A stretch of DNA of 13,939 bases from Gemmatimonadota bacterium (GTDB taxonomy: Bacteria; Gemmatimonadota; Gemmatimonadetes; Gemmatimonadales; GWC2-71-9). The stretch is taken from positions 1 through 13,939 of the forward strand of contig QHTP01000063.1 of the NCBI GenBank assembly GCA_003220855.1, given 5' to 3'. The notes beneath the pieces are model-generated. The model ran no database searches and was not told the origin of the DNA. It saw only the letters and a program-made list of their open reading frames with translations. The translations under genes were made by a program, and so were the position numbers. Every line of letters begins with the position of its first letter. The stretch's first letter is position 1. Positions 6,799-13,939 of the stretch are shown here, piece by piece.

Positions 6799-8364
6799 AT
6801 GGGCGCGACGACACCAACGCCGAAACCGGGCCGGCAGCGCACCACCCGTCCGCGACGGATCGCGGGCACGACACCGCGACCCCAGACGCCCGAGGGCCAG
6901 CGGATCGGCGTCGCCCACCTGACGGCCGAGTATTGGCCCTTTGCCCGAACCGGCGGGTTGGGAGAGGCGGTGAGCGGCCTGGCGACGTTTCAGGCGGCGG
7001 CCGGCCTGCCGACGACGGTGATCATGCCGCTGTACCAGCTGGTGCGCGAGACCACACCGTCGCTCGAGCGCACCGGCCAGATGCTCACCATCACGCTGGG
7101 CGGACAGACCGAGCGCGCGTGGCTGTACCGGACGCCGCCGGCGCCGGGACCACAGGTGTTCTTCATCGAGCATCCCGACTTTTTCGATCGTGCCGGCATC
7201 TACGGCGACAACGGCGCCGACTATCCGGACAACGCCCGGCGGTTCGCGTTCTTCTGCCTCGCCGCGCTCACGGCGCTTCCCGAGATCGCTCCCGAGACGC
7301 AGGTGCTGCACGCACACGACTGGCACACGGCCCTGGCGCCCGTGTACCTGCGCACCGCGTTCGCCGGCCAGCCGTTCTACCGCGGGCTCTCGGTCGTGAT
7401 GTCGGTCCACAACGCGGGGTTCCAGGGGCACTTCCCCCCGGAGATCGTGACGGCGCTGGGTTTCGACGCGGCGCTGTACAACCCCGGCGTGTTCGAGTGG
7501 TACGGCCGGATGAACATGCTGAAAGGAGGGCTGGCCCACTCCGACCTGGCTGTGACCGTCAGCCCCACGCACGCGCGGGAGCTGTGCACCCCGGACGGTG
7601 GCTTCGGGCTGCACGACACGTTCATCGGCATGGGCGACCGCCTCAACGGCATTCTCAATGGGATCGATCCGACGCTCTGGAATCCCGAGACCGACCCCGA
7701 GATCACGGATCATTTCTCCCGCGAGGATCTGTCGGGAAAGCGCCGCTGCAAGGCCGCGCTGCAGCGCGCGTACGGCCTCCCCGTCGAGCCACACACGCCG
7801 CTGTTCGGCATGAGCGCGCGCATGGTGGCGCAGAAGGGGCTGGACCTGGTGCTCGGCGCCGATCTCCTCGCGAGCTCGAACGCGCAATTCATCTTCCTCG
7901 GGGCCGGTGAGCACCGCTACCACGAGGCACTGGGGAATCTCGCCGCGGCGGCCCCCGATCGCATGGCGGTCGAGTTCATGTTCACCGATCACCTCGAGCA
8001 TCGGTTGCTGGCCGGAGCCGACGCCCTGCTGATGCCGTCGTTGTACGAGCCGTGCGGGCTCACGCAGATGCGCGCGCAGCGCTACGGGGCGGTTCCCGTC
8101 GCGCGGCGGGTGGGCGGCCTGTCGGACAGCATCACGGACGGCGTGACGGGCTTCCTGTTCGACGAATACACGCCGGAGGCCCTGGGACAGGCGGTGAGCC
8201 GGGCGGTGGACGGCTACGCCGATCGGCCGGCGTGGCGGAAGCTCGTGCGGGCCGCGATGACGCAGACGTTCGGGTGGGACCGCTCCGCCGAACGGTACAT
8301 GGCCCTGTACGCCCGGGCGCTGGCCGCGCGGTCGGCCGTGTCGTCGTCCTTTTTGGCCAGCTGA
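6799..8364 (+). CDS. glgA: Glycogen/starch synthase, GT5 family
   Basis: The 521-residue enzyme adds glucose from a sugar nucleotide (ADP-glucose in most bacterial GlgA) to the non-reducing end of alpha-1,4-glucan. It is a GT-B fold with an N-terminal catalytic half (residues 36-260) containing TGGLGE at 51-56, LHAHDWHT at 170-177 and SVHNAGFQG at 202-210. The C-terminal half has NGID at 287-290, ARMVAQKG at 340-347 (R341, K346 correspond to the substrate-binding Arg/Lys pair) and SLYEPCGLTQ at 414-423 (E417, the conserved catalytic-site Glu). Two oddities stand out. The KXGGL motif at the start reads R-T-G-G-L, with Arg50 for the usual Lys. About 35 residues of Pro/Thr/Arg-rich, probably disordered tail precede the domain. 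The gene is 12 bases after glgP and 11 bases before the GH57 branching enzyme. Nucleotide preference cannot be read from the sequence and no glgC is in the window. Confidence 0.96.
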   Translation: MGATTPTPKPGRQRTTRPRRIAGTTPRPQTPEGQRIGVAHLTAEYWPFARTGGLGEAVSGLATFQAAAGLPTTVIMPLYQLVRETTPSLERTGQMLTITLGGQTERAWLYRTPPAPGPQVFFIEHPDFFDRAGIYGDNGADYPDNARRFAFFCLAALTALPEIAPETQVLHAHDWHTALAPVYLRTAFAGQPFYRGLSVVMSVHNAGFQGHFPPEIVTALGFDAALYNPGVFEWYGRMNMLKGGLAHSDLAVTVSPTHARELCTPDGGFGLHDTFIGMGDRLNGILNGIDPTLWNPETDPEITDHFSREDLSGKRRCKAALQRAYGLPVEPHTPLFGMSARMVAQKGLDLVLGADLLASSNAQFIFLGAGEHRYHEALGNLAAAAPDRMAVEFMFTDHLEHRLLAGADALLMPSLYEPCGLTQMRAQRYGAVPVARRVGGLSDSITDGVTGFLFDEYTPEALGQAVSRAVDGYADRPAWRKLVRAAMTQTFGWDRSAERYMALYARALAARSAVSSSFLAS

Positions 8365-8375
8365 CCGGGAACGCG

Positions 8376-10016
8376 ATGGAGTTCGTCCTCGCGCTCCACA
8401 GTCATCTCCCGTACGTCCTGAATCACGGCCGCTGGCCGCACGGCAGCGACTGGTTGTGCGAGGCCGCGCTGGACACGTATCTCCCGCTGCTGGAGCGCCT
8501 CGAGGAGTTGTCCGCCGAGGGGACGGCTGCGCCGCTGACGATCGGGTTCACGCCGGTGCTGGCGAATCAGCTGGCGAGCCCCACCTTCGTGCACGAGATG
8601 GAGGCTTTCTTCGTGCAGCGCCTCGCCGCCTGCGACGAGGCCCCCGCGTCGCTCGCGACGACCGGCGACCAGGCGCTGCTGCCGCTCGTGGACTTCTGGC
8701 GGTCGCGGCTCACGCGCCTACAGACACTGTTCGGTAAGATCGACCAGGACCTGGTATCCGCCTTTCGGCGCCTCCAGGAGCAGGGCCGTCTGGAGATCAT
8801 CGGATCGGCGGCCACGCACGGCTATCTGCCGCTGCTCGCCCGCGATGAGAGCATCCGACTGCAGCTGGCGGTGGGCCGGGACGAGCACCGTCGTCTGTTC
8901 GGCGTCAACCCGAAAGGATGCTGGCTGCCGGAATGCGCCTATCGGCCCCGCAGTAAGGGACGCCGCGGCATCGAGGAGCATCTCGCGGATGCCGGATTCC
9001 GCTACTTTTTCACCGACGCCCACCTCGCCCGCGCCGGCAGCCCGCTCGGCGCCTACGGCGACATTCCCCTCGGAGCGGAGCGGTTCGACGCGGAGCGCCA
9101 CGACGACCCGTCGAGACCCGGCCGCCGCACGAAGGCGGCGCGCTCGCCGTACCACGCATATCGCGTCTCCCGGGCCGCGCGTGGCGCCGTGGCCGCGCTG
9201 GTGCGCGATCCCCGCTCCTCGATGCAGATCTGGAGCCGGCACCAGGGCTACCCGGGCGACGAGTGGTATCTCGAATTCCACAAGATCCGCTGGCCCGGGG
9301 GCTTGAAGCTGTGGCGGGTGAGTGGCCCCAACGTCGACCTGGGCGCGAAGCGCCCGTACGAGCCTCGCGCCGCGCTGGAGCGCGTGGCGGGTCACGCGTC
9401 CCACTTCGCCCATCTGCTCGAGAGTGTCGCGCAGGAGCAGCGGGAGGACGGCGAGGGAGTCATCGTCGCACCGTTCGACACCGAGCTGTTCGGACACTGG
9501 TGGTTCGAGGGAACCGACTTCCTCGCCGCGACGTATCGAGCGTTGCGCGGGAATCGGGTGCGCGCGGTGATGGCGTCGCAGCATCTCGAGGCGCATCCCC
9601 CCCGCACGGCGTTGCAGCTGGCGGAGGGGTCCTGGGGTGCGAACGGCGACCACTCCATGTGGCTCAACGAGCGGACCGCATGGACGTGGAAGCGGCTGGC
9701 ACCCCTGGAGGAAGCGTTTTGGGACGCGGCTCCCGCCGCGCTCGCCTCGACGCCTGCGCGACCGGTGCTGGCGCAGGCGGCGCGCGAGCTGCTGCTCGCA
9801 CAAGCCTCCGACTGGCAGTTCATCATCTCGACCGGCGCTGTGGTCGACTATGCTGAGCGCCGCTTCACCCTGCACTGCGACGACGCGGAGCGGCTGATCA
9901 AGGCGCTCGCCGGCGGCGACCTTGAGGGCGCGGGTCGCTTGGCCGACGAGCTGGCACGCCGGGACGACCTCTTCCCCGACGTGCTGGCCCAGGTGGCGGA
10001 GGCGCTCGCCGGTTGA
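8376..10016 (+). CDS. GH57 1,4-alpha-glucan branching enzyme (AmyC/DUF1957 type)
   Basis: The 546-residue protein starts at the ATG at 8376, with GGGA five bases upstream; the same frame is open further upstream, but that stretch overlaps glgA and has no homology-like content. The GH57 opening motif HSHLPYV is at residues 8-14. The catalytic pair is visible: E186 in GCWLPECAY and D368 in APFDTELFGHWWFEG. These positions are close to E184 and D353 reported for the Thermus thermophilus GH57 branching enzyme. The C-terminal helical part (residues about 400-546) carries SWGANGDHSMWLNE at 419-432 and ASDWQFIISTG at 477-487, typical of the DUF1957-containing AmyC/branching-enzyme subgroup. Its predicted job is to make alpha-1,6 branches in the chain produced by GlgA, replacing GH13 GlgB. 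Some members of this subgroup have been described as amylases, so branching remains a family prediction. It overlaps the next gene by four bases. Confidence 0.9.
   Translation: MEFVLALHSHLPYVLNHGRWPHGSDWLCEAALDTYLPLLERLEELSAEGTAAPLTIGFTPVLANQLASPTFVHEMEAFFVQRLAACDEAPASLATTGDQALLPLVDFWRSRLTRLQTLFGKIDQDLVSAFRRLQEQGRLEIIGSAATHGYLPLLARDESIRLQLAVGRDEHRRLFGVNPKGCWLPECAYRPRSKGRRGIEEHLADAGFRYFFTDAHLARAGSPLGAYGDIPLGAERFDAERHDDPSRPGRRTKAARSPYHAYRVSRAARGAVAALVRDPRSSMQIWSRHQGYPGDEWYLEFHKIRWPGGLKLWRVSGPNVDLGAKRPYEPRAALERVAGHASHFAHLLESVAQEQREDGEGVIVAPFDTELFGHWWFEGTDFLAATYRALRGNRVRAVMASQHLEAHPPRTALQLAEGSWGANGDHSMWLNERTAWTWKRLAPLEEAFWDAAPAALASTPARPVLAQAARELLLAQASDWQFIISTGAVVDYAERRFTLHCDDAERLIKALAGGDLEGAGRLADELARRDDLFPDVLAQVAEALAG
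10013..10016 (+). promoter_or_regulatory. TTGA stop/start overlap joining two GH57 genes
   Basis: The TGA of the branching enzyme (10014-10016) overlaps a TTG start at 10013. A GGAGG-like purine run lies about 13 bases upstream inside the preceding gene. No in-frame ATG or GTG near the 5' end keeps the N-terminal VIHGHFYQPPR motif, so TTG is the chosen start. Translational coupling is expected. Confidence 0.7.
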
Positions 10017-11254
10017 AGCGATCCGTCGTCATCCACGGGCATTTCTACCAGCCACCGCGCGACGACCCCTGGACCGGAACCATTCCCGTCGAGGCGAACG
10101 CCGCGCCGTTCCACGATTGGAATGAGCGCATCGAGCACGAAAGTTACGCCCGGGTAGCTCCATCTCTCGGCTCGATGAGCTTCGATTTCGGACCCACGCT
10201 GCTCGAGTGGATGGAACAGCACGCGCCCGGGACCTACGCGGCAGTGCTCGCTGCCGATCGCAGGAGCGTGGCAGCGCATGCCGGGCATGGGGGCGCGATC
10301 GCGATGCCGTACCATCACCTGATCCTGCCCCTCACCCCCCGCCGCGACAAGGTGACCGAGGTGCGCTGGGGCATCGCCGACTTCCGGCGCCGCTTCGGGC
10401 GAGAGCCCGAAGGCATGTGGCTGCCCGAGACGGCCGTGGACGACGAGACGCTCGACGTGCTGGCCGCCGAGGGCATCCGCTTCACGATCCTCGCGCCGCA
10501 CCAGGTGGAGCGCGCTCCGGCGGGCGGGCTCCCCGGCTGGTATCGCACCAGCGGCGGGCGCCGCATCGCCGTCTTCACGTATGACGGTGCGATCTCGCAC
10601 GACGTCGCCTTCGGGCCGTTGGTGCAAGATGCGGACGCGTGGGTCGAGCGGCTCACCGCCGGGTCGAATCAACTGGTGGCGGTGGCGACGGACGGGGAAA
10701 CCTACGGTCACCATCACAAGGGCGGCGACGTGGTCCTGGCGCGGGTGCTCGAAACCCTGGGACGGCGCGATGATGTGCGAGTCGAGAACTTCGCCTCGTT
10801 CCTTGCTCGGCACCCGCCAGAGGAAGACGTGCGGCTGGTCGAACCCAGCTCGTGGAGCTGCCCCCACGGGGTGGAGCGCTGGCGCGCCGAGTGCGGCTGT
10901 CGCGCGGCGCCGGAGCGCGGGCTGCATCAGCGCTGGCGTGCGCCGCTGCGGGCCGCGCTCGACTGGCTCGCCACGGAGCTGCGCGCTCCATTCGAGCGCG
11001 CCGGCCGGCCCCTGCCACCGGAGCTCGAGCGGCACGCGCTGCGGATGTTCACCTCGTGCGGCTGGTTCTTCGACGACATCGCCGGGATCGAGTCGGTGAT
11101 CGTGCTGCGCTCGGCCGCGCGTGCGATCGAGCTGTCGGGCCCGGAGGCCGCGCGCCTCGAGGCGGGCTTGCTCGAGCGTCTCGCGCTCGCGCCGAGCAAC
11201 GATCCCGCCGTGGGCTCGGGGCGAGAGCTCTATCTGAAACGGGTGAAGCGGTGA
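10013..11254 (+). CDS. DUF3536-type GH57 family protein, short form
   Basis: The 413-residue protein begins MKRSVVIHGHFYQPPR, the signature N-terminus of DUF3536-containing GH57 proteins. The GH57 barrel covers about residues 1-265. Predicted catalytic residues are E139 in EGMWLPETAVDD and D227 in AVATDGETYGHHH, with a YHHLILPL strand at 100-107. Residues about 278-413 form the DUF3536-like helical part: SWSCPHGVERWRAECGC, then RWRAPLRAALDWL and MFTSCGWFFDDIAGIE at 345-360. From memory of the family, long members have a further region after this point and an extra segment before the SCGWFFD motif; both are missing here, and the protein ends naturally at a coupled GTGA. It is predicted to act on alpha-glucans in the cytoplasm, but its reaction (hydrolase, transferase or debranching) is not established. 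It has a TTG start and lies in the glycogen operon. Confidence 0.85.
   Translation: MKRSVVIHGHFYQPPRDDPWTGTIPVEANAAPFHDWNERIEHESYARVAPSLGSMSFDFGPTLLEWMEQHAPGTYAAVLAADRRSVAAHAGHGGAIAMPYHHLILPLTPRRDKVTEVRWGIADFRRRFGREPEGMWLPETAVDDETLDVLAAEGIRFTILAPHQVERAPAGGLPGWYRTSGGRRIAVFTYDGAISHDVAFGPLVQDADAWVERLTAGSNQLVAVATDGETYGHHHKGGDVVLARVLETLGRRDDVRVENFASFLARHPPEEDVRLVEPSSWSCPHGVERWRAECGCRAAPERGLHQRWRAPLRAALDWLATELRAPFERAGRPLPPELERHALRMFTSCGWFFDDIAGIESVIVLRSAARAIELSGPEAARLEAGLLERLALAPSNDPAVGSGRELYLKRVKR
11251..11254 (+). promoter_or_regulatory. GTGA stop/start overlap joining two GH57 genes
   Basis: The GTG start at 11251 overlaps the TGA stop (11252-11254) of the DUF3536-type gene, preceded by GGGTGAAG as a plausible ribosome site. 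The frame is open upstream to 10852, but only from this GTG does a clean GH57 N-terminus (FVFGVHLHQPVGNF) begin. Confidence 0.75.
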
Positions 11255-13209
11255 ACCCGGTCGGCTTCGTGTTCGGGGTGCACTTGCATCAACCGGTGGG
11301 GAACTTCGACCACGTCTTCGCCGATCACCTGCGGGACGTCTACCGGCCGCTCGTGGAGCGACTGGCGGAGCGACGCTTTTTCCCGTTCACACTGCACATC
11401 TCGGGCCCGCTGCTCGAGTGGCTCGAAGCGCACGACGCGGGCTACCTCGACATGATCGGGCGGCTGGCGGCGGACGGTCACGTCGAGCTCCTGTTGGCCG
11501 GATTCTACGAGCCGGTGCTCGCGTCGCTCGTCCCCGCCGATCGGGTCGAGCAGGTGGCATGGATGGGTGAGGCGATCCAACGCCGCTTCGGCGTGGCCGC
11601 CACGGGGCTGTGGCTCACCGAGCGCGTGTGGGAGCCCGATCTGGCGGCGCACCTGGCCGATGCCGGTGTGCGCTATGCGGTCCTCGACGACCGCCATTTT
11701 CTCGTGAGCGGCTTCGAGCGCGACCAGCTGCACGCTCCCTTCTGGACCGAGAGCGGCGGCAAGCGGATCGCGCTGTTCCCCATCGACGAGCGGTTGCGCT
11801 ATCTCATTCCCTTCAGGCCGCCGGCGGAGATCGGCGCGTACCTCCACGACCTGAGGACCGCGGGTCGGCCGCTCGCCGTCTTCGTGGACGACGGGGAGAA
11901 GTTCGGCGGCTGGCCCGGCACCAAGGACTGGGTGTACACGCGGGGCTGGCTGGCACAATTCCTCGATGCCATCGAGGCGCTCGTCGGCGCGGGAGAGGTC
12001 CGCCTCACGACGCCGGGCGCGGCGCTCGACACGGTGCGCAGCGGGGGTCTCGCGTATCTCCCAACGGCTTCCTACCGGGAGATGGAGGCGTGGGCGCTGC
12101 CGCCGGCCGCCGCCCGCCGCCTGGCCGTGCTCGAGCTGGACCTGGGTGAGGCCCGCATGGCGGGGCCGGAGGGGGCGCTCGTGCGCGGCTCGCACTGGCG
12201 CAACTTCCTCGTGAAGTATCCCGAGGCGAATCGCATGCACAAGAAGATGCTCGCGCTCTCGAAGCTGTGCCGGTCGCGCGGCGACCCACCGGCCGCGCGG
12301 CGCGCCATCGGCCGCGCCCAGTGCAACGACGCCTACTGGCACGGGGTGTTCGGCGGATTGTATCTGCCACACCTGCGGGCGGCGATCTGGCGCAATCTGG
12401 CGCTGGCGGAGGGTGAGCTGCGCCGCGGCGAGGAGCTCGTCGTCGAGCGGCTCGATCTCGATGGCGACGGCGCCGAGGAGTTGTGGATCCACTCGGGCGC
12501 GTTCTCGGCGCTCGTCAGCCCCGAGCGCGGCGGTGCGATCGAGGAGTACACGATGTTCGAGCAGGGCGTCAACTATGCGGACGTGCTCACGCGGCGACGC
12601 GAGTCGTATCATGAGCCGGCTCCCGGTCGCGCGGGCCACGCGGAGGCGACCGCCACCACCGACGGCACGCCGAGTATCCACGAGCTCGAGCAAATGGTGC
12701 GGCTGCAACGTCTGCCGCCGATCGATCCGACGGATCGGGCGTTGTTCGTAGACCGCGTCCTCAGCCGCGACGTGCCGCTCGATGCCTACGCGGGTGGAGC
12801 CTTCGAGTCGGTCGCCTGCTGGTCGCGCACCGGGTTCCTTGTGAGTGTGGAGCGGTCGGACCATGCCGTGGAGGTGGTGCTCTGCCCCATGCCCGACTTG
12901 GCGCCGCCAGGGGCAGGGCTGCTCGAGAAGCGCATCAGGCTGGACCAGTCCGGGGAGCTGAGCGTGCGGTACCATTGGGATCCCGCGGCGTTTCCGGCCG
13001 AGGCGTTCTTCTGTCCCGAGGTGTCCTTGTCGCGCGAGGTGGAGCTGGCGCTCGAGCCGGCGGGCGACGTGTGGAGGTTTCCCGTCACGACCGTGTCCCG
13101 CTCGGAGCGCGGCTTCGAGGAAACGGTGCAGGGATACTCGTGCACGCCGCGCTGGCCGATACGCGCTGGGGAAGCGCGCCTGACCTTGCAGGGGCGCTCG
13201 TCGGCGTAG
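11251..13209 (+). CDS. GH57 4-alpha-glucanotransferase/alpha-amylase with DUF1925/1926-like regions
   Basis: The 652-residue cytoplasmic enzyme closely follows the architecture of the Thermococcus litoralis 4-alpha-glucanotransferase. The barrel starts with GVHLHQPVGNF (residues 9-19). The nucleophile is E124 in LWLTERVWEPDL, and the acid/base is D213 or D214 in FVDDGEKFGGWPGT; the T. litoralis residues are E123 and D214. Residues about 270-375 (MEAWALPP, NFLVKYPEANRMHKKM, AQCNDAYWHGVFGGLYLPHLR) match the DUF1925-type middle region. Residues about 385-645 form a DUF1926-type beta domain with a DLDGDGAEE loop at 402-410 that could bind calcium, then GGAIEEY and DVLTRRRESYH. Expected activity is transfer or hydrolysis of alpha-1,4-glucan segments, trimming or recycling chains for GlgP and the branching enzyme. 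Transferase versus amylase cannot be decided here. It is last in the operon, with its stop 5 bases from a convergent gene. Confidence 0.92.
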   Translation: MNPVGFVFGVHLHQPVGNFDHVFADHLRDVYRPLVERLAERRFFPFTLHISGPLLEWLEAHDAGYLDMIGRLAADGHVELLLAGFYEPVLASLVPADRVEQVAWMGEAIQRRFGVAATGLWLTERVWEPDLAAHLADAGVRYAVLDDRHFLVSGFERDQLHAPFWTESGGKRIALFPIDERLRYLIPFRPPAEIGAYLHDLRTAGRPLAVFVDDGEKFGGWPGTKDWVYTRGWLAQFLDAIEALVGAGEVRLTTPGAALDTVRSGGLAYLPTASYREMEAWALPPAAARRLAVLELDLGEARMAGPEGALVRGSHWRNFLVKYPEANRMHKKMLALSKLCRSRGDPPAARRAIGRAQCNDAYWHGVFGGLYLPHLRAAIWRNLALAEGELRRGEELVVERLDLDGDGAEELWIHSGAFSALVSPERGGAIEEYTMFEQGVNYADVLTRRRESYHEPAPGRAGHAEATATTDGTPSIHELEQMVRLQRLPPIDPTDRALFVDRVLSRDVPLDAYAGGAFESVACWSRTGFLVSVERSDHAVEVVLCPMPDLAPPGAGLLEKRIRLDQSGELSVRYHWDPAAFPAEAFFCPEVSLSREVELALEPAGDVWRFPVTTVSRSERGFEETVQGYSCTPRWPIRAGEARLTLQGRSSA

Positions 13210-13214
13210 GATTC

Positions 13215-13784
13215 CTACAAAATTGATGTGAGGGTGCAGGAGAAGCCCGGGAGCACGTCTTCGCCCTCGAGCATGGCGCTGTCCGCCACGTGCGTCTCGG
13301 TGCCGTCCTGTCGATACACTCGGGCGACTCGCCGCTCGGGGTCGATCACCCAGACGAGCCGGGCTCCTCCCTCGAGCCACTCGCCGACCTTGGCGAGCGT
13401 TTCGCCGGGCCGGTCTTCAGGCGAGAGCACTTCGACGACGAGGTCCGGTCCGAGCGCGGGGAAGCCACGGGTTTGAGGGTCGGGGAGTCGCTCCCGGCTG
13501 ATGAACGCCACGTCCGGAGCACGAACGGTGTCCGGATCGCTCGCGAGCTTGAATCCCGTGTCGCCGCTGACTACCTGGCCCGCTTCTGTCCCCTCCACGT
13601 GTTTCGACAAGAGGAATGCGAGGTTCATGGACACGCGCCCATGCCGGTAACCGGCGGGCTCGCGCACGACGAGGACCCCCCGTATGAGCTCAACGCGCTT
13701 ATCAGGGATGCTCGTATGGAGCAGCTCCTCCGCGGTCATGCGAACCGGTGGCATAATACCAACGTAGACGCGTTCATTAGGCAT
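13215..13784 (-). CDS. Uma2 family PD-(D/E)XK nuclease-like protein
   Basis: The 189-residue protein has the Uma2 (DUF820, PF05685) layout: MTAEELL near residue 16, DKRVELIRGVLV at 28-39 (E32), RHGRVSMNLAFLL at 47-59, APDVAF with D91, DLVVEVLSPEDR with E118, and K132 in AKVGEWLEGG followed by LVWVIDPERRVARVY. The D91...E118...K132 series fits the PD-(D/E)XK active site. The fold is nuclease-like, but the family is poorly characterised and often present in many scattered copies, so true endonuclease activity is unproven. The start at 13784 is the longest; an in-frame ATG at 13754 (residue 11) is an alternative, and neither has a strong ribosome site. It converges on the glycogen operon with a 5-base gap, and no partner methylase or toxin-antitoxin partner is adjacent. 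Confidence 0.9.
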   Translation of the reverse strand: MPNERVYVGIMPPVRMTAEELLHTSIPDKRVELIRGVLVVREPAGYRHGRVSMNLAFLLSKHVEGTEAGQVVSGDTGFKLASDPDTVRAPDVAFISRERLPDPQTRGFPALGPDLVVEVLSPEDRPGETLAKVGEWLEGGARLVWVIDPERRVARVYRQDGTETHVADSAMLEGEDVLPGFSCTLTSIL

Positions 13785-13903
13785 GGCAACGGAATCTCGA
13801 GTCCAGGATTCAACGAAGCATCAACGGCGTTGCCGCAATTCTTGGGTACGGTCCGCAAGAATCCGGTTGCGTCCGCGGGCGTTCAGCCGAGTATGGTTGG
13901 GCT
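13785..13903. promoter_or_regulatory. Divergent intergenic region at right end
   Basis: These 119 bases lie between the Uma2 start and a possible rightward gene. They should contain the Uma2 promoter and, if the rightward gene is real, its promoter too. No convincing -35/-10 pair, operator or hairpin was recognised. Confidence 0.35.
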
Positions 13904-13939
13904 GTGTCAGCCTACGAGGACCTGGATGCGTTCAAGGCG
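13904..13939 (+). CDS. Possible four-helix-bundle (S23/IVP-like) protein, cut by window edge
   Basis: From a GTG at 13904 the frame reads MSAYEDLDAFKA to the window end. Short proteins of the four-helix-bundle family related to 23S rRNA intervening-sequence proteins often begin with a comparable 'Y-x-x-L-x-[AV]-[WF]-K/Q' pattern, so this is probably the start of one. Only 12 residues are visible, the ribosome site is weak, and the call rests on that short pattern. Function in this family is not well defined. Confidence 0.45.
   Translation, partial: MSAYEDLDAFKA

Noticed and set aside
4570..8001. Antisense open frame of 1143 codons opposite glgP and glgA
   Set aside because: It lies entirely opposite two well-supported enzymes, is rich in Arg, His, Gly and Pro with no domain or motif, and is the usual result of GC-rich codon bias on the sense strand.
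8052..8375. Upstream extension of the branching-enzyme frame into glgA
   Set aside because: The frame is open, but the extra 108 residues are Arg/Gly-rich translation of glgA in another frame; GH57 motifs begin right after the ATG at 8376, which has its own ribosome site.
10852..11250. Upstream extension of the glucanotransferase frame into the DUF3536-type gene
   Set aside because: The 133 extra residues overlap a confident gene and look like shadow translation; the GTG at 11251 starts directly before the GH57 motif.
11230..13380. Antisense open frame of 716 codons opposite the GH57 glucanotransferase
   Set aside because: No recognisable domains, Arg/His-rich composition, and it overlaps both the glucanotransferase and the Uma2 gene; treated as a codon-bias shadow.

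Overview
The window is GC-rich, densely coded DNA, most likely from a Gemmatimonadota (or Acidobacteriota-like) soil or environmental bacterium. The evidence is the style of the proteins: Ig-like surface lipoproteins, a winged-helix/TPR regulator, small secreted cupin and NTF2-like proteins, an Uma2-family protein, and a GH57-based glycogen system. This assignment is an inference; there is no rRNA or other taxonomic marker. No tRNA, rRNA, CRISPR array or insertion sequence was seen, and no gene-free stretch exceeds 300 bases.

Left part (1-3063, all minus strand): a truncated secreted NTF2/SnoaL-like protein running off the left edge, a small secreted cupin-fold protein, and a roughly 700-residue multidomain surface lipoprotein with ZU5-like, bacterial Ig-like (Big_1) and C-terminal beta-sandwich regions. 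Facing it across a 158-base divergent gap is a CadC/ToxR-type regulator (winged helix, membrane segment, TPRs) at 3222-4573. It is broken: an out-of-frame lesion near 3958 splits it into two reading frames, and comparison with the family suggests about 36 codons are missing.

Central part (4630-13209, all plus strand): a tight five-gene alpha-glucan operon. The order is alpha-glucan phosphorylase (glgP), GT5 glycogen synthase (glgA), GH57 branching enzyme (AmyC/DUF1957 type), a short DUF3536-type GH57 protein of unknown activity, and a GH57 4-alpha-glucanotransferase/amylase with DUF1925/1926-like regions. Gaps are 12 and 11 bases, then two 4-base stop/start overlaps (TTGA, GTGA). Together they could elongate (GlgA), branch (first GH57), remodel or shorten (third GH57) and phosphorolytically degrade (GlgP) glycogen, with no GH13 GlgB or GlgX and no glgC in the window. 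The DUF3536 protein, fixed between two GH57 enzymes by overlapping codons, is the best candidate for an undescribed activity.

Right part: an Uma2-family PD-(D/E)XK protein on the minus strand converges on the operon with a 5-base gap. At the right edge a plus-strand reading frame starts that resembles the beginning of a four-helix-bundle (S23/IVP) protein.
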